From Streptomyces sp. NBC_01244 (lineage in GTDB: Bacteria; Actinomycetota; Actinomycetes; Streptomycetales; Streptomycetaceae), in the NCBI RefSeq assembly GCF_035987325.1, contig NZ_CP108488.1, positions 4,092,001 to 4,156,000 of the forward strand: DNA of 64,000 nucleotides, in the 5' to 3' direction. The notes below the pieces were generated by a model, which saw nothing but the letters and a program-made list of their open reading frames with translations, was not told where the DNA came from and did not search any database. Made by a program: the position numbers and the translations under genes. Position 1 is the first letter of the stretch, and each line of letters opens with the position of its first letter. Positions 24,297-33,775 of the stretch are shown here, piece after piece.

Positions 24297-25136
24297 TCAC
24301 ATGGCTTTCCGCCTCAGGTCCGCCAGCGTGGTCGCCGAGCCCGGCAGTTCGGACCGGGCAGGGGCCCTCAACCCGTCGAGGAAGAGCTGGAGATGACGGT
24401 GGACGAACACGTCCGCGTCGAAGCAGCCGGTACCCGGGAGCGGGCGGCTGAGCTGGGAGAGCGCGATCATCAGGTCGCCGACGCCGATGTCCGCGCGCAC
24501 GAGTCCGCAGGAGCGGCCGGCGGCCAGCAGGGCCTCGACGGCTTCCTCCAAGGTCTCGCGGGAGACGAGCAGTTCGGGGTGGTCGTGGTCGAAGTCGCTG
24601 GAGAGTACGGGGCACAGGGCTCCGATCCGCTCGTCGGCCGCCGCGTGCGTGAAGCGGCACAGGGCGGCGAAGGCGTCCGGCTCCTCGGCGAGGGAGTCGA
24701 CGGCCAGGGCGGCCACCCGGTCCAGACCGAAGAGCACGACGTGGTGGATCAGGGCGGGCCGGTCGGGGAAGTGCCGGTAGAGCGTGGCGTTGCCGACTCC
24801 GGCCCGGCGGGCGATCTCGTCGAGGGGGGCGGCGGGGCCGAACTCCACGAGCACGTCGCGGGCGGCGGCCAGGATGCGCTCCCGGTTGCGGACGGCGTCG
24901 GCGCGCGGACGCGGTACCGCGTCCGCGCCGGTACGCGCACGCTTGCCCGCCGCCTTGACCTTGCCGGCCGCCGCACGCACGGCCGCGGCCACGCCCGCAC
25001 CCACACACGCACCCGTGCCCACAGCCGTGTCCGTCCCTGCGCCCGCGGCGCCCGCGGCCGGAGCCGTGAGGTCGAGGTCGGCCTCCGGGCCCGGTACGGG
25101 CAGGGTCGCCGGATCGGTGGTGGCGGGGCTCTTCAT
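24297..25136 (-). CDS. TetR-family repressor with long Ala-rich N-terminal extension
   Basis: The 279-aa product has the TetR HTH at about residues 82-128 (RILAAARDVLVEFG, then LDEIARRAGVGNATLYRHFP). The first 78 residues are an Ala/Gly-rich low-complexity extension with basic KVKAAGKRAR, unusual for the family and possibly partly untranslated if a later start is used. It heads the operon with the DHA2 exporter and probably binds the two GGGGA-N-TCCCC operators upstream of its own start. Confidence 0.8.
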   Translation of the reverse strand: MKSPATTDPATLPVPGPEADLDLTAPAAGAAGAGTDTAVGTGACVGAGVAAAVRAAAGKVKAAGKRARTGADAVPRPRADAVRNRERILAAARDVLVEFGPAAPLDEIARRAGVGNATLYRHFPDRPALIHHVVLFGLDRVAALAVDSLAEEPDAFAALCRFTHAAADERIGALCPVLSSDFDHDHPELLVSRETLEEAVEALLAAGRSCGLVRADIGVGDLMIALSQLSRPLPGTGCFDADVFVHRHLQLFLDGLRAPARSELPGSATTLADLRRKAM

Positions 25137-25216
25137 GGACGGCTCCCTGGCGGGTGATGCGTACGTGGCGGGTGATGCGTGCTTCGGGCTTCCGGGTCAG
25201 CCGCTCGTTCCCGCCG

Positions 25217-25276
25217 AAACGGGGAGCGGCTCCCCGGTTCATGGGGACTCTGGTTCAAACGGGGAGAGGGTCCCCG
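25217..25276. promoter_or_regulatory. Twin TetR-type operators
   Basis: AAACGGGGAGCGGCTCCCCG (25217-25236) and AAACGGGGAGAGGGTCCCCG (25257-25276) differ at two or three bases and are spaced 40 bp, about four helical turns. The GGGGA...TCCCC inverted repeat is the kind bound by TetR repressors of MFS pumps. They lie between the TetR gene and the divergent M6 protease gene. Confidence 0.7.
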
Positions 25277-25293
25277 CTTATTTCACTCTCCCG

Positions 25294-25309
25294 TGTGACG
25301 TGGGTCACA
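25294..25309. promoter_or_regulatory. CRP-like palindrome upstream of M6 protease
   Basis: TGTGA-CGTGGG-TCACA is a perfect CRP-type core, extended one base each side (GTGTGA...TCACAC). It is 128 bp before the protease start, a reasonable position for regulation. Confidence 0.5.
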
Positions 25310-25436
25310 CGACTCCTCGCCTTTTGATCCCGTTTGGCCTCTCCCGGCGCGCGAGCCCGCCCCAGCCGTCGGAGGGTGAGCCCACAGAGCGCAGTCCGGA
25401 CCCGGCCGGCTGCCGCGGACCCGAAGGCCGATCTCC

Positions 25437-26717
25437 ATGCCGCAGACGCGCCACCGGATACGCAAGCCAAGCCGCACCAGTGTGTACGTGGGCATCACCG
25501 CGCTGGCCCTCGGCATCACGGCGACGGCGAGCGCGGGCATATCCAGTCGCAGCCATTCGGCCGCCGGGCCGGTGGGCGCGACCAGCGCCGAGTCGATGCT
25601 CGCGCCCTGCCGGATCTCCGGCGCGATGGGCGTGCAGATGTCCGAGGGACTGCCGACCGCACCCGGATACTCGCGCTCGACCGGCGAGGTCCGGGCACTG
25701 AACCTGATGATCGACTTCCCCGACGCCAAGGGCGAGGGCACGGCGGCCGACCGGATGGCGGAGTTCTTCCCGCAGACGTCCGACTGGTTCCGCATCAGCT
25801 CCTACGGGCGGCTGACCTACCGGGCCGAGGCCCCGATAAAGAACTGGCTGCGGATGCCCATGCCGTTCGCGGCGTACGGGATCGAGCGGGGTTCCGCGTA
25901 CGAGCCCGGCTACCGCCAGCTCGTGGAACACATCATCAAAACCGCCGACACCGAGGTCGATTTCTCCCGGTATGACCTGATAAATATCCTGGTCACCCCG
26001 AACGCCGGCCCCTCCGCCCTCGACACCGTCCTCTCCGTCACCTTCTCCGGCAACGGCGAGGCCCCGATGGCCGACGGCGTCCCGCTCGCCAACACGTCCT
26101 TCGTCTACAGCCGCCAGGACGACGGCTCCGGCTCCTACCGGGAGACCGGCTACCGGGTGCTCCCCCACGAGAACGGGCACGTCTTCGGCCTGCCCGACCT
26201 CTACACCGCCGACGGCGGCGGCACGGTGGGGCACTGGGACATCATGAGCGAGGACTGGGGCGCCAACAACGACCTGCTGGGCTGGCACAAGTGGAAGCTG
26301 GGCTGGCTCGACAGCAACCAGATCAGCTGCGCCGGGAAGTCCGGGGTCAGCGACCACGTGCTGAGCCCGCTGGCCGTGGAGGGCGGCACCAAGCTGGCGT
26401 TCATCCCGGTCTCGGAGAGCGCCGGGTACGCGGTGGAGGTGCGCACCCGCGCCGGGAACGACGAGGCCGTCTGCAAGCCCGGAGTGCTCATCTACCGGGT
26501 GGACTCCGAGGTGGACACCGGCCGCGGGCCCGTCACCGTCTCCGACAGCTCCTCCGCGAGCGGAGGCTGCACCCGGCGGTCCAACGTGCACGCGGAGCTC
26601 TCGGACGCGCCGTTCCGGCCGGGCGAGACCTTCACCGACGAGAAGTCGGGCATCAGCGTCTCGGTCGTGGGCGAGCTGCGCAACGGCAGCTATCAGGTCC
26701 GGGTCACCCGGCCTTGA
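25437..26717 (+). CDS. Secreted M6-family metalloprotease
   Basis: The 426-aa product starts with a basic N-region (QTRHRIRKPSR) and hydrophobic signal segment. The zinc site is VLPHENGHVFGLPDLY, a variant of HExxHxxGLxD, and GHWDIMSEDWG supplies the Met-turn, as in immune inhibitor A-like M6 peptidases. Its substrate would be extracellular protein. A CRP-like palindrome precedes it and a tandem-repeat tail follows. Confidence 0.85.
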   Translation: MPQTRHRIRKPSRTSVYVGITALALGITATASAGISSRSHSAAGPVGATSAESMLAPCRISGAMGVQMSEGLPTAPGYSRSTGEVRALNLMIDFPDAKGEGTAADRMAEFFPQTSDWFRISSYGRLTYRAEAPIKNWLRMPMPFAAYGIERGSAYEPGYRQLVEHIIKTADTEVDFSRYDLINILVTPNAGPSALDTVLSVTFSGNGEAPMADGVPLANTSFVYSRQDDGSGSYRETGYRVLPHENGHVFGLPDLYTADGGGTVGHWDIMSEDWGANNDLLGWHKWKLGWLDSNQISCAGKSGVSDHVLSPLAVEGGTKLAFIPVSESAGYAVEVRTRAGNDEAVCKPGVLIYRVDSEVDTGRGPVTVSDSSSASGGCTRRSNVHAELSDAPFRPGETFTDEKSGISVSVVGELRNGSYQVRVTRP

Positions 26718-26751
26718 GCTCCGCAGGTGGAACGGAACGGACGGACACGGC

Positions 26752-26794
26752 GGTCCGAACCCGGTCCGAACCCGGACCGAACCCGGACCGGACG
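26752..26794 (+). repeat. 11-bp tandem repeat after protease gene
   Basis: GGTCCGAACCC occurs twice and GGACCGAACCC once, followed by GGACCGGACG. Because GGTCCG and CGGACC are complementary, the array can fold into a hairpin and may terminate the protease transcript. Confidence 0.55.
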
Positions 26795-26928
26795 ACCGAG
26801 ACGGGCCGAGCGGCAGACGCAAGTGCTGACGGTCGGCCCGCCAGGTTCCGACCTACGGCCCCCCGCCGGGCCGGATCCGTACCCGCATGGTTGGGAACTA
26901 GCCGTGTAACGCCGAGTTAAGGAAACCC

Positions 26929-27846
26929 GTGAAGGCCTTCGCGCTGCGCCGTACCGGCGAGCCGCCCGCCGTGCTGGAACGGCCCGTCCCCCACCCCGGG
27001 GCGGGCGAGGTCCTCGTGCGCACCACGGCCGCGCTCATCTGCGCCTGGGACGGGCACACCGCCGCCGGGGCGCCCACCGGGCTCGGCCACGAGGCCGTCG
27101 GCGTCGTCGAGGCCGTCGGCCCCGGGGTCTGCCCCTCCTACGTCGGCCGGCGCGTCGGCGTCGAGGGCCACGGGCGGCTCGCCGAGTTCTTCCGCGCCCC
27201 GGCGGCCGGGGCCGGACTGGTCCCGCTCCCCGACACCATCTCCGACCACCAGGCCCTCTACGCGGCGGGCGCGCTCCCCACCGGCTTCGCCGCCGCCGAG
27301 GAGTCCGGGCCGCCCCCGGGCGGCAGCGTCGTCGTCTTCGGCCAGGGCGCGGTCGGGCTCGGCGCGACCATCGCGGCCGGCCGGCTGCGCGGGGCCCGCG
27401 TCATCGCCGTCGAGCCGGAGATGAAGCGCCAGCGCCTCGCCCTGCGGTTCGGGGCCGACGTGGTGATCGACCCGGCCTACGAGGACACCACCGAGCGGAT
27501 CCTGGAGCTGACCGGCGGCGCCGGCGCCGACCGCGCGATCATGGCGACGGCCGCGCCCGCCGCCGCGAGGGCCGCCCGCGGGGGGCTGTCCGGCAGCGGG
27601 AAGATCACGTACGCCCGCTGCCGGCCGCCGCGGAGCAGTGGGGCGCGGCTCGCGCGGGCACTGCACCTGATCGGGGACGGGCTGGTGGACCCGACGGTGA
27701 TCACCACGCACGAGTTCCCGTTCGACCGGGTCGGGGAGGCCTTCGGGCGGCTCGCCGCCAAGGAGCCGGGCATGATCAAGCCGGTGATCGTCTTCCCGCG
27801 GCCGGACGGCGAAAGCGACAACGACCACAAGGAGATCCGCCCATGA
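26929..27846 (+). CDS. MDR-type alcohol dehydrogenase-like protein
   Basis: The 305-aa product is a medium-chain dehydrogenase: GLGHEAVGVVEAVG holds the catalytic-zinc Glu environment and VVVFGQGAVGLGA the NAD(P)-binding Rossmann loop. The structural-zinc four-cysteine loop is missing and the protein is about 40 residues shorter than classical zinc ADHs. It starts with GTG 26929 behind AAGGAAA and overlaps the RidA gene by 4 bp. Confidence 0.75.
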   Translation: MKAFALRRTGEPPAVLERPVPHPGAGEVLVRTTAALICAWDGHTAAGAPTGLGHEAVGVVEAVGPGVCPSYVGRRVGVEGHGRLAEFFRAPAAGAGLVPLPDTISDHQALYAAGALPTGFAAAEESGPPPGGSVVVFGQGAVGLGATIAAGRLRGARVIAVEPEMKRQRLALRFGADVVIDPAYEDTTERILELTGGAGADRAIMATAAPAAARAARGGLSGSGKITYARCRPPRSSGARLARALHLIGDGLVDPTVITTHEFPFDRVGEAFGRLAAKEPGMIKPVIVFPRPDGESDNDHKEIRP

Positions 27847-28322
27847 CCAGTACCCCCGAAGAGCGCCTCGCCGCCGCCGGCCTGAAGCTGCCGCCGACGC
27901 CCGCGCCGGTCGCCGTCTACGTACCCGCCGTACAGAGCGGGCACTACGTGTACACCTCCGGCCAGCTGCCGATGGTCGACGGCGCCCTCCCCCTCACCGG
28001 GAAGGTCGGCGCCGAGGTCACCCCGGAGCAGGCCAAGGAGCTCGCGCAGCAGTGCGCGCTCAACGCGCTGGCCGCCATCACCTCCGTCGCCGGGGACCTC
28101 TCCGCCGTGAAGCGCGTGGTCAAGGTGGTCGGCTTCGTGGCCAGCGACCCGCACTTCACGGGACAGCCCGGCGTGCTCAACGGCGCGAGCGAGCTGCTGG
28201 GCACCGCCTTCGGTGACGCGGGCATCCACGCCCGCAGCGCGGTCGGCGTGAGCGTGCTGCCGCTGGACTCCCCCGTCGAGGTGGAGATCCTCGTCGAACT
28301 GCACGCTCCGATGGGGCTCTAG
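27843..28322 (+). CDS. RidA-family protein
   Basis: The 159-aa product matches the RidA/YjgF fold with YTSGQLPMVDG, CALNALAAI and VSVLPLDSPVEVEILVELHA. RidA enzymes hydrolyse reactive enamine/imine intermediates from PLP enzymes; longer members such as this one often lack the catalytic Arg. It is translationally coupled to the dehydrogenase upstream, so it may deal with an imine made nearby. Confidence 0.85.
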   Translation: MTSTPEERLAAAGLKLPPTPAPVAVYVPAVQSGHYVYTSGQLPMVDGALPLTGKVGAEVTPEQAKELAQQCALNALAAITSVAGDLSAVKRVVKVVGFVASDPHFTGQPGVLNGASELLGTAFGDAGIHARSAVGVSVLPLDSPVEVEILVELHAPMGL

Positions 28323-28382
28323 AGGCGTCTTGCCGATCAGGTTGCCGATCAGGCCGGACGGGCCCGCGGACCGGAAGCCCCG

Positions 28383-28640
28383 TCAGGGGCGGCCGTGCCG
28401 GCTGCGGGCGCGGCGCTCGTGTCCGGTGAGTCCGCCCCAGATCCCCGAGAACTCGCCGATCTCCTGGGCGTGCTCCAGGCAGGCTCCGCGGACCGGGCAG
28501 GAGAAGCAGATCCGCTTGGCCCGGGCGGCGGAGCCCGAGGCCTCGGAGTAGAAGAGTTCGGCGCACTCCTCGTCGGAGGTGCACAGGGCCCTCTTCCACC
28601 AGTCGTCGTCCCGGGAGGGCCGCGGAAGCGTGGTCCCCAT
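28383..28640 (-). CDS. WhiB-family Fe-S regulator
   Basis: The 85-aa product has the four iron-sulphur cysteines Cys20, Cys45, Cys48 and Cys54 (ICFSCPVRGAC), plus the GIWGGLTGHERR beta-turn and a basic tail. This is a Wbl protein, an actinobacterial regulator that acts with sigma factors. An extra Cys26 is present. ATG 28640 sits about 10 bp after GAAGGAG; ATG 28649 is too close to it. Which Wbl subgroup it belongs to is not clear. Confidence 0.85.
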   Translation of the reverse strand: MGTTLPRPSRDDDWWKRALCTSDEECAELFYSEASGSAARAKRICFSCPVRGACLEHAQEIGEFSGIWGGLTGHERRARSRHGRP

Positions 28641-28909
28641 GGCCGGCATTCTCCTTCGCGTCGCTGCCTGCCTTCCAGGCTGGCAGCGGCGGACCGCCGG
28701 GATGAGAGCCGTTCGGCACCAGCTGGGAGTGCCGATCGGCCGTACCGCGGCGCCCCGGACCGGGTGTCCGGCAGTCACCGATCCCATGAACCGGGGCCCT
28801 CGGACTCACCCCGATTTCCGTGGAATTACCCCAACGTAAGGGCCTGACCTGCGGTTCAGTGGGGCGAGACGGGAAACGTGAGCGGGTCGGCGCATGGCAG
28901 GCTGGGGCC

Positions 28910-30658
28910 ATGAGGCTGCGTGATCTGCTGTCGTCCGAAGAGGCCCAGGCGCCTGCGGACCCGTGTCTGCTGCGCCTGCTGCGCCTGCCCGGCGGCGAAC
29001 GGGACCTCGACCGGCCCGTGCTGGGCACGGTGACCATCGACCTGCCCGACCCGGGGCGGTTCGTGTCACCCGGTGACCTGGTGCTGTCCGGACTGGCCTG
29101 GCACCGGCAGGACCGGCAAGGCCGACAAGACACAGCGGCGGACCCGTCCGACGCGTTCGTCCGTGTCCTCGTGGAGGCGGGCGCCGTGGCGCTGGGCGCG
29201 GGCGAGGCGCGGTTCGGCCACGTCCCCGACGATCTGGTGGAGGCCTGCGCCCGGTACGGGCTGCCGCTGCTCGCGGTGGGCGTGGAGGTGCCGTTCACCT
29301 CGGTCACCGAGTACGTGGCACGGGGCCGGACCGAGGAGCGGATCGGCGGCCTCGCCGCGCTCGTGGACCGGCACCGGCGCTTCAGCACCGACCGCCAGGC
29401 CGGGGCGGGGGCCGACGCCCTGCTCGAACTGCTGCTGGCCGAGCTGGACCTGCGCGCGCACATCCTCTCCCCGACCGGCCGGCAGATCGCGGGCGCGCGC
29501 CCGCCGCTGCCGGAGAAGACGGCCTCGGCTCTGGCCGGGCGGTTCCTGGCCGCCGAACGGGCGGGCGAGCGGGCCCCGCACCGTACGGTCGCCCGCGGGA
29601 CGGCCTTCTCCCTGTTCCCGGTCCGCTCCGGGGCCCTGGAGGGGGATTCCGCTCCCGGTGCGGCGCTGACCGACTGGCTGATCGCCGTCGAGGCCGACAG
29701 CGCCGACTGGAACGACGAACGCGTCGACCTCCTGGACCGGCTCGCGCGGCTCGTCGCGGTGGAGCGCGCCGGCCGCGACACCGACCGTACGATGCGGCGG
29801 CGCGCCGCCGAACGGCTGCTGGCGCTGGTCGGCCCGGCCGCCGCCGGGGAGAGCGAGCAGGCGCTGCTCGAGGAGGAAGAGGCGGCGGCCCGGCTCACGG
29901 CGGGGGCCGCTGGGGTCGTCGGCGCGGACGACCGGGGAGGCTCCGGAGGCCCCGAAGGCCGGCTCCGCTGGCAGGCCGTATCGGCCCGGCTGGACCCGAA
30001 GGGGGTGCACGGGTTTCCCGTGGCGGCGTCCGTGCGCGACCTGCTGGAGGAGGTCCTGCTGCATCCGCGCTGTCTGGGGCCGGACGCCGGACCGCGGATG
30101 GCCGTCACGGCGGCCGGGGACGGGGCCGAGGCCGTCGCCTTCGTGCTCGTCGGGGCGGAAGGACTGCTGACCCCCGACGCGGTCGTACGGGTCGCCGGCG
30201 GCTCGCTGCCGCGCGGGCTGCGGGCCGGGGAACGGCTGGCCTTCGGCGTCAGCGACCCGGTGGGCGGGGCCGCGCAATTGCGGCACGCGCTCGCGCAGGC
30301 CCGTAACGCCCGCCAGGTCGCGGCCCCTTCGCAAGCGGTCGCCGCCTGCGGGCCGGACGATCTCGCCGCGCACGTCATGGCGCTGTTGCCACTGATCCCG
30401 GCCGAGGTCCGGCGGGAGTTCAGCCGCCGGCTGCTGGCCCCGCTGACCGACTACGACCGGCGCTACCGCTCCGACCTGGTGCCCACCCTGCGGTCCTTCC
30501 TGGAACACGACGGCTCCTGGGCGCGCTGCGGGGAGGCACTGCACCTGCACGTGAACTCGCTGCGCTACCGGATCAGCCGCATCGAGGCGCTGACCGGGCG
30601 CAACCTGAGCCGGCTGGAGGACAAGATGGACTTCGCGGCGGCCCTGCGGATGGGCTGA
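28910..30658 (+). CDS. PucR-family transcriptional regulator
   Basis: The 582-aa product has an N-terminal PucR sensory domain (RDLLSSEEAQAPADPCLLRL...DLVLSGLAWHRQ), a GGDEF-like/CdaR middle and a C-terminal HTH_30 (FLEHDGSWARCGEALHLHVN, then SLRYRISRIEALTGRNL). Such regulators control purine catabolism or amino-acid uptake genes. It is divergent from the WhiB gene. Confidence 0.85.
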   Translation: MRLRDLLSSEEAQAPADPCLLRLLRLPGGERDLDRPVLGTVTIDLPDPGRFVSPGDLVLSGLAWHRQDRQGRQDTAADPSDAFVRVLVEAGAVALGAGEARFGHVPDDLVEACARYGLPLLAVGVEVPFTSVTEYVARGRTEERIGGLAALVDRHRRFSTDRQAGAGADALLELLLAELDLRAHILSPTGRQIAGARPPLPEKTASALAGRFLAAERAGERAPHRTVARGTAFSLFPVRSGALEGDSAPGAALTDWLIAVEADSADWNDERVDLLDRLARLVAVERAGRDTDRTMRRRAAERLLALVGPAAAGESEQALLEEEEAAARLTAGAAGVVGADDRGGSGGPEGRLRWQAVSARLDPKGVHGFPVAASVRDLLEEVLLHPRCLGPDAGPRMAVTAAGDGAEAVAFVLVGAEGLLTPDAVVRVAGGSLPRGLRAGERLAFGVSDPVGGAAQLRHALAQARNARQVAAPSQAVAACGPDDLAAHVMALLPLIPAEVRREFSRRLLAPLTDYDRRYRSDLVPTLRSFLEHDGSWARCGEALHLHVNSLRYRISRIEALTGRNLSRLEDKMDFAAALRMG

Positions 30659-30722
30659 GCCGGCCGGAGTAGCCTCTCGATCCACAGGAAGATCATCGGC
30701 ACGAGATCGAGGGGATCCGCGC

Positions 30723-31451
30723 ATGACCCGGCACATCGAGTTCGAGCGACTGCACAACTTCCGCGACCTGGGCGGCTATCGCACGCAGGACGGCTCCACC
30801 GTCGTGTGGGGCGCCCTCTACCGGGCGGACTCGCTCGGCAAGCTCGCGGGCGCCGACTGGGAGCGGTTCCTGGAGCTCGGCGTGCGGACGGTCATCGACC
30901 TGCGCTACCCCTGGGAGATCGAGGCCAAGGGCCGGATACCGGAGCCCGAGCGGTTCACGTACGCCAACCACAGCATCGAGCACCGGCCGTACGACCAGGC
31001 CGAGATCGACCCGGACACCGACCCGTGGCGGTTCCTCGCGGACCGGTTCGCCGAGGTCGCCGAGGACGGGGTGGCGGAGATCCGCGCCGCGATCGAGCTG
31101 CTCACCGAGGGCCCGGGCCCGGCGGTCTTCCACTGCACCTCCGGCAAGGACCGCACCGGCCTGATCGCCGCGCTCGTCCTGACCCTCCTCGGCGTGGACG
31201 AGGAGCAGATCCTCGCGGACTTCGCCCTGACCGAGCTGGCGACCGCCCGCCTGACGGCCGACTGGCACGCCGCCCACCCGGGCCGCACGATGCGCTGGCC
31301 CTCGTACGGGCGGGCGCCCGCCGAGGTCCTGAGCCTGACGCTCGCCGATCTCGCCACCCGCTACGGCTCGGTCCACTCCTACCTGACGGACGAGGTCGGC
31401 ATCACCCCGGCCACGACGGAGCGGCTGCGGGCCCGGTTCCTGACGCGGTGA
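30723..31451 (+). CDS. Tyrosine-protein phosphatase, dual-specificity-like
   Basis: The 242-aa product has an N-terminal FRDLGGYRT motif and P-loop HCTSGKDRTGLI (Cys-x5-Arg), as in the IphP/MptpB family of bacterial tyrosine or lipid phosphatases. It lies 64 bp after the PucR gene on the same strand and may share its transcript. Substrate unknown. Confidence 0.85.
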   Translation: MTRHIEFERLHNFRDLGGYRTQDGSTVVWGALYRADSLGKLAGADWERFLELGVRTVIDLRYPWEIEAKGRIPEPERFTYANHSIEHRPYDQAEIDPDTDPWRFLADRFAEVAEDGVAEIRAAIELLTEGPGPAVFHCTSGKDRTGLIAALVLTLLGVDEEQILADFALTELATARLTADWHAAHPGRTMRWPSYGRAPAEVLSLTLADLATRYGSVHSYLTDEVGITPATTERLRARFLTR

Positions 31452-31506
31452 GCCCGGGCGGCGGCCCGCCCCGGGCGCCGTCGGCCGACCCGTTCAGTCG
31501 GCCCGC

Positions 31507-33096
31507 TCAGTCGGCCCGTTCGGACGACCCGTTCGGCCCGTCGCGCACGCCCACGACGGCGCGCTCACCCTCGGCCAGGCGGTCGCCCTCGGCGGGCCTG
31601 ACCTCGACGTCGCCGCCGCCCGTCGTGCCGGTGGTCACCCGCACCCGGCGGCGGACGCCGTCCGCCTCCAGCACGGTCACGTACGTCCTGCCGTCCGCGG
31701 CGGCCGAGACCGCCGAGACCGGAACCACCAGGACCTCGCCGCCCGTCGACGCCGCCTCGATCGTCAGGCGTACGTCCTGGCCGGCCAGCCTGGGATCCAG
31801 CGGCGCCTCGGGCCGGATGACCATCACGTAGCCGTTGGGTGCGGGTGGTTGCCGACCCGAGGACTGTCCCGTGCCGGTGGCGGGCTGCTCCTGTCCCCGC
31901 GTGTCGGCGACCGAAGCCACCGAGGCCGCCGCGGTCACGCCGGTGGCCTCGGACGTGATCTCCACCCGGCGCCCCGGCCGCACCAAAGCCCTCTGGTACT
32001 CCTGGAGGCGGCCGGTGACCACGAGGTCCCCGGCCGACACGGTCAGCACCTTGCCGGACACCTGCGCCCCGACCTTGGAGGCGATCGAGTCCACCCGGGC
32101 GGGGAAGCCCGACAGGAAGACCACCTCCGCGACGGGCGCCATCGGGCCGACCGCCGCCAGCGCCTCCACCAGTCGGGCCCGCGCGGTGCTCAAGTCCTCT
32201 TTCGCTCGCTCCACTTGCTTGCGCAGGCCGTTCAGGTCGGCCTCGGGACCGGGGGCGGGGTCGGGGTCGGCACCGGATCCCTTGCCGTCGACCGCCCGCG
32301 GATCGGTGCCGCGAGGGCCCGGCGAGACGGACGGCGAGGCGGACGGCGAGGCACCCGGTGAGGCAGACGGAGAAGCGGGGGACGGAGAAGCCGGCGGTGG
32401 AACCGTCGGCGGAACGGGGGCGACCTTCCCGGCCCGGTCCACGGCATCCCGCGCGTCCTCCACGGCGCGTTCCGCCGAGGTCACGGCCGTGCGGGCGTCG
32501 GCCACCGAGGCGTTCCCGTCGGGCAGAGCGGGCAGCGGGTCGTAGCCGGCGGAGGCGTAGAGCGCCGACAGCGCCGCCTTCGTACCCTCCCCGAAACGCC
32601 CGGCCCCGTCCGCGCCGGTGGCGTGGCCCAGCCGGGCGAGCGATTGCTGCAACTGGGCCACGTCGCCGCCCTCGGAGCCGGGCTTGAGGTCCCGGTACGC
32701 CGGGAGGGTGCCCCGTAGCGCGATGACCGGGCGCCCGGAGACCTCCAGCAGCACCTGGCCCTCCTCGACCCGGCCCCCCACGGCGACCGGCAGCTTCGTG
32801 ACGACGGCCCCGGCCGCGCCGGGGGCTCCGCCCACCGGGGTCACGTCCACGGACTGCCGTGCGGTGACGGTCCCGCGCACGATCACCGAGGCGACCAGCA
32901 CCCGTTGCTCCACGGGGGCCGTCAGCACGCCCGGCGCAGAGGCCGCGGAATCGGCGGCGGCCCGCGGCGGCTTGATCACCTGCGCGACCGCCACCCCGAC
33001 ACCGGAGAGCAGCACGGACCCGGCCGCCACCCCGACGACCCACCTGCGCCGGCGCGGGAGCCCCGCGGGCGGCGGCGGTTGCTTCTGGTCATTCAT
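31507..33096 (-). CDS. HlyD-like membrane fusion protein with peptidoglycan-binding domain (orphan)
   Basis: The 529-aa product has one N-terminal membrane span (WVVGVAAGSVLLSGVGVAV), a biotinyl-lipoyl-like hairpin, a PG_binding_1 domain (AYRDLKPGSEGGDVAQLQQS, then FGEGTKAAL), a Pro/Ser-rich low-complexity insert and beta-barrel domains. This is the adaptor type that works with MacB-like ABC exporters in actinobacteria. It is a clear paralogue of the protein at 39431-41056, but no ATPase or permease is adjacent, so it may use another transporter. ATG 33096 is chosen. Confidence 0.75.
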   Translation of the reverse strand: MNDQKQPPPPAGLPRRRRWVVGVAAGSVLLSGVGVAVAQVIKPPRAAADSAASAPGVLTAPVEQRVLVASVIVRGTVTARQSVDVTPVGGAPGAAGAVVTKLPVAVGGRVEEGQVLLEVSGRPVIALRGTLPAYRDLKPGSEGGDVAQLQQSLARLGHATGADGAGRFGEGTKAALSALYASAGYDPLPALPDGNASVADARTAVTSAERAVEDARDAVDRAGKVAPVPPTVPPPASPSPASPSASPGASPSASPSVSPGPRGTDPRAVDGKGSGADPDPAPGPEADLNGLRKQVERAKEDLSTARARLVEALAAVGPMAPVAEVVFLSGFPARVDSIASKVGAQVSGKVLTVSAGDLVVTGRLQEYQRALVRPGRRVEITSEATGVTAAASVASVADTRGQEQPATGTGQSSGRQPPAPNGYVMVIRPEAPLDPRLAGQDVRLTIEAASTGGEVLVVPVSAVSAAADGRTYVTVLEADGVRRRVRVTTGTTGGGDVEVRPAEGDRLAEGERAVVGVRDGPNGSSERAD

Positions 33097-33278
33097 CCGG
33101 AGGTCCCCCGCGAGCTGCCAATTCCGGTTCCGCCGAAGGTTTTTGGAGCCCGTCGACGGCAAGGCGCCCATTAGACCACCACGGCGCTCCGGCAAGGGAG
33201 TGAGTCCGGGACATGCGGGCGATCGCGGTTCCGCACAGCGGAGGATCCCTGCCGCGCGCCCTCCGGGAGGAGGGGAGG

Positions 33279-33710
33279 TCAGCCCTCCCCCTCCTGCGTG
33301 TTCTTGGCGTCGATCTCTGCGATGAGGCCCTCGATCAGGCCCTTGATCTCGTCCCGGATGGGGCGGACGGCCTCGACGCCCTGGCCGGCCGGGTCTTCCA
33401 ACCGCCAGTCGAGGTAGGTCTTGCCGGGGAAGTACGGGCAGGCGTCGCCGCAGCCCATGGTGATGATGTAGTCGGATGCCTGCGCGGCCTCGGGGGTCAG
33501 CGCCTTCGGCTTCCGGTCGGAGATGTCGATGCCCAGCTCGGCCATGGCGGCGACGGCCGAGGGGTTGATCTGCTCGCCGGGGACGGATCCGGCGGAGCGG
33601 ACCTCGACCCGGTCGCCCGCGAGGTGGCGCAGGAAGCCGGCGGCCATCTGCGAGCGGCCCGCGTTGTGGATGCAGACGAACAGCACGGAGGCGAGCGGGG
33701 CGGAGGGCAT
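33279..33710 (-). CDS. arsC: Arsenate reductase, LMW-PTP type
   Basis: The 143-aa product has the P-loop Cys13-IHNAG-Arg19 (FVCIHNAGRSQ) and the downstream cysteine pair in TMGCGDACPYFPG, as in thioredoxin-coupled ArsC. It reduces arsenate to arsenite. ATG 33710 follows AAGGAA at a good distance; the ATG at 33725 has none. It is divergent from arsR with 65 bp between starts. Confidence 0.9.
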   Translation of the reverse strand: MPSAPLASVLFVCIHNAGRSQMAAGFLRHLAGDRVEVRSAGSVPGEQINPSAVAAMAELGIDISDRKPKALTPEAAQASDYIITMGCGDACPYFPGKTYLDWRLEDPAGQGVEAVRPIRDEIKGLIEGLIAEIDAKNTQEGEG

Positions 33711-33775
33711 CGGTACTTCCTTCATGATTCAGCACAGACTGACATCAGTCCTGGATGATGTGAAAGTATCAGTCC

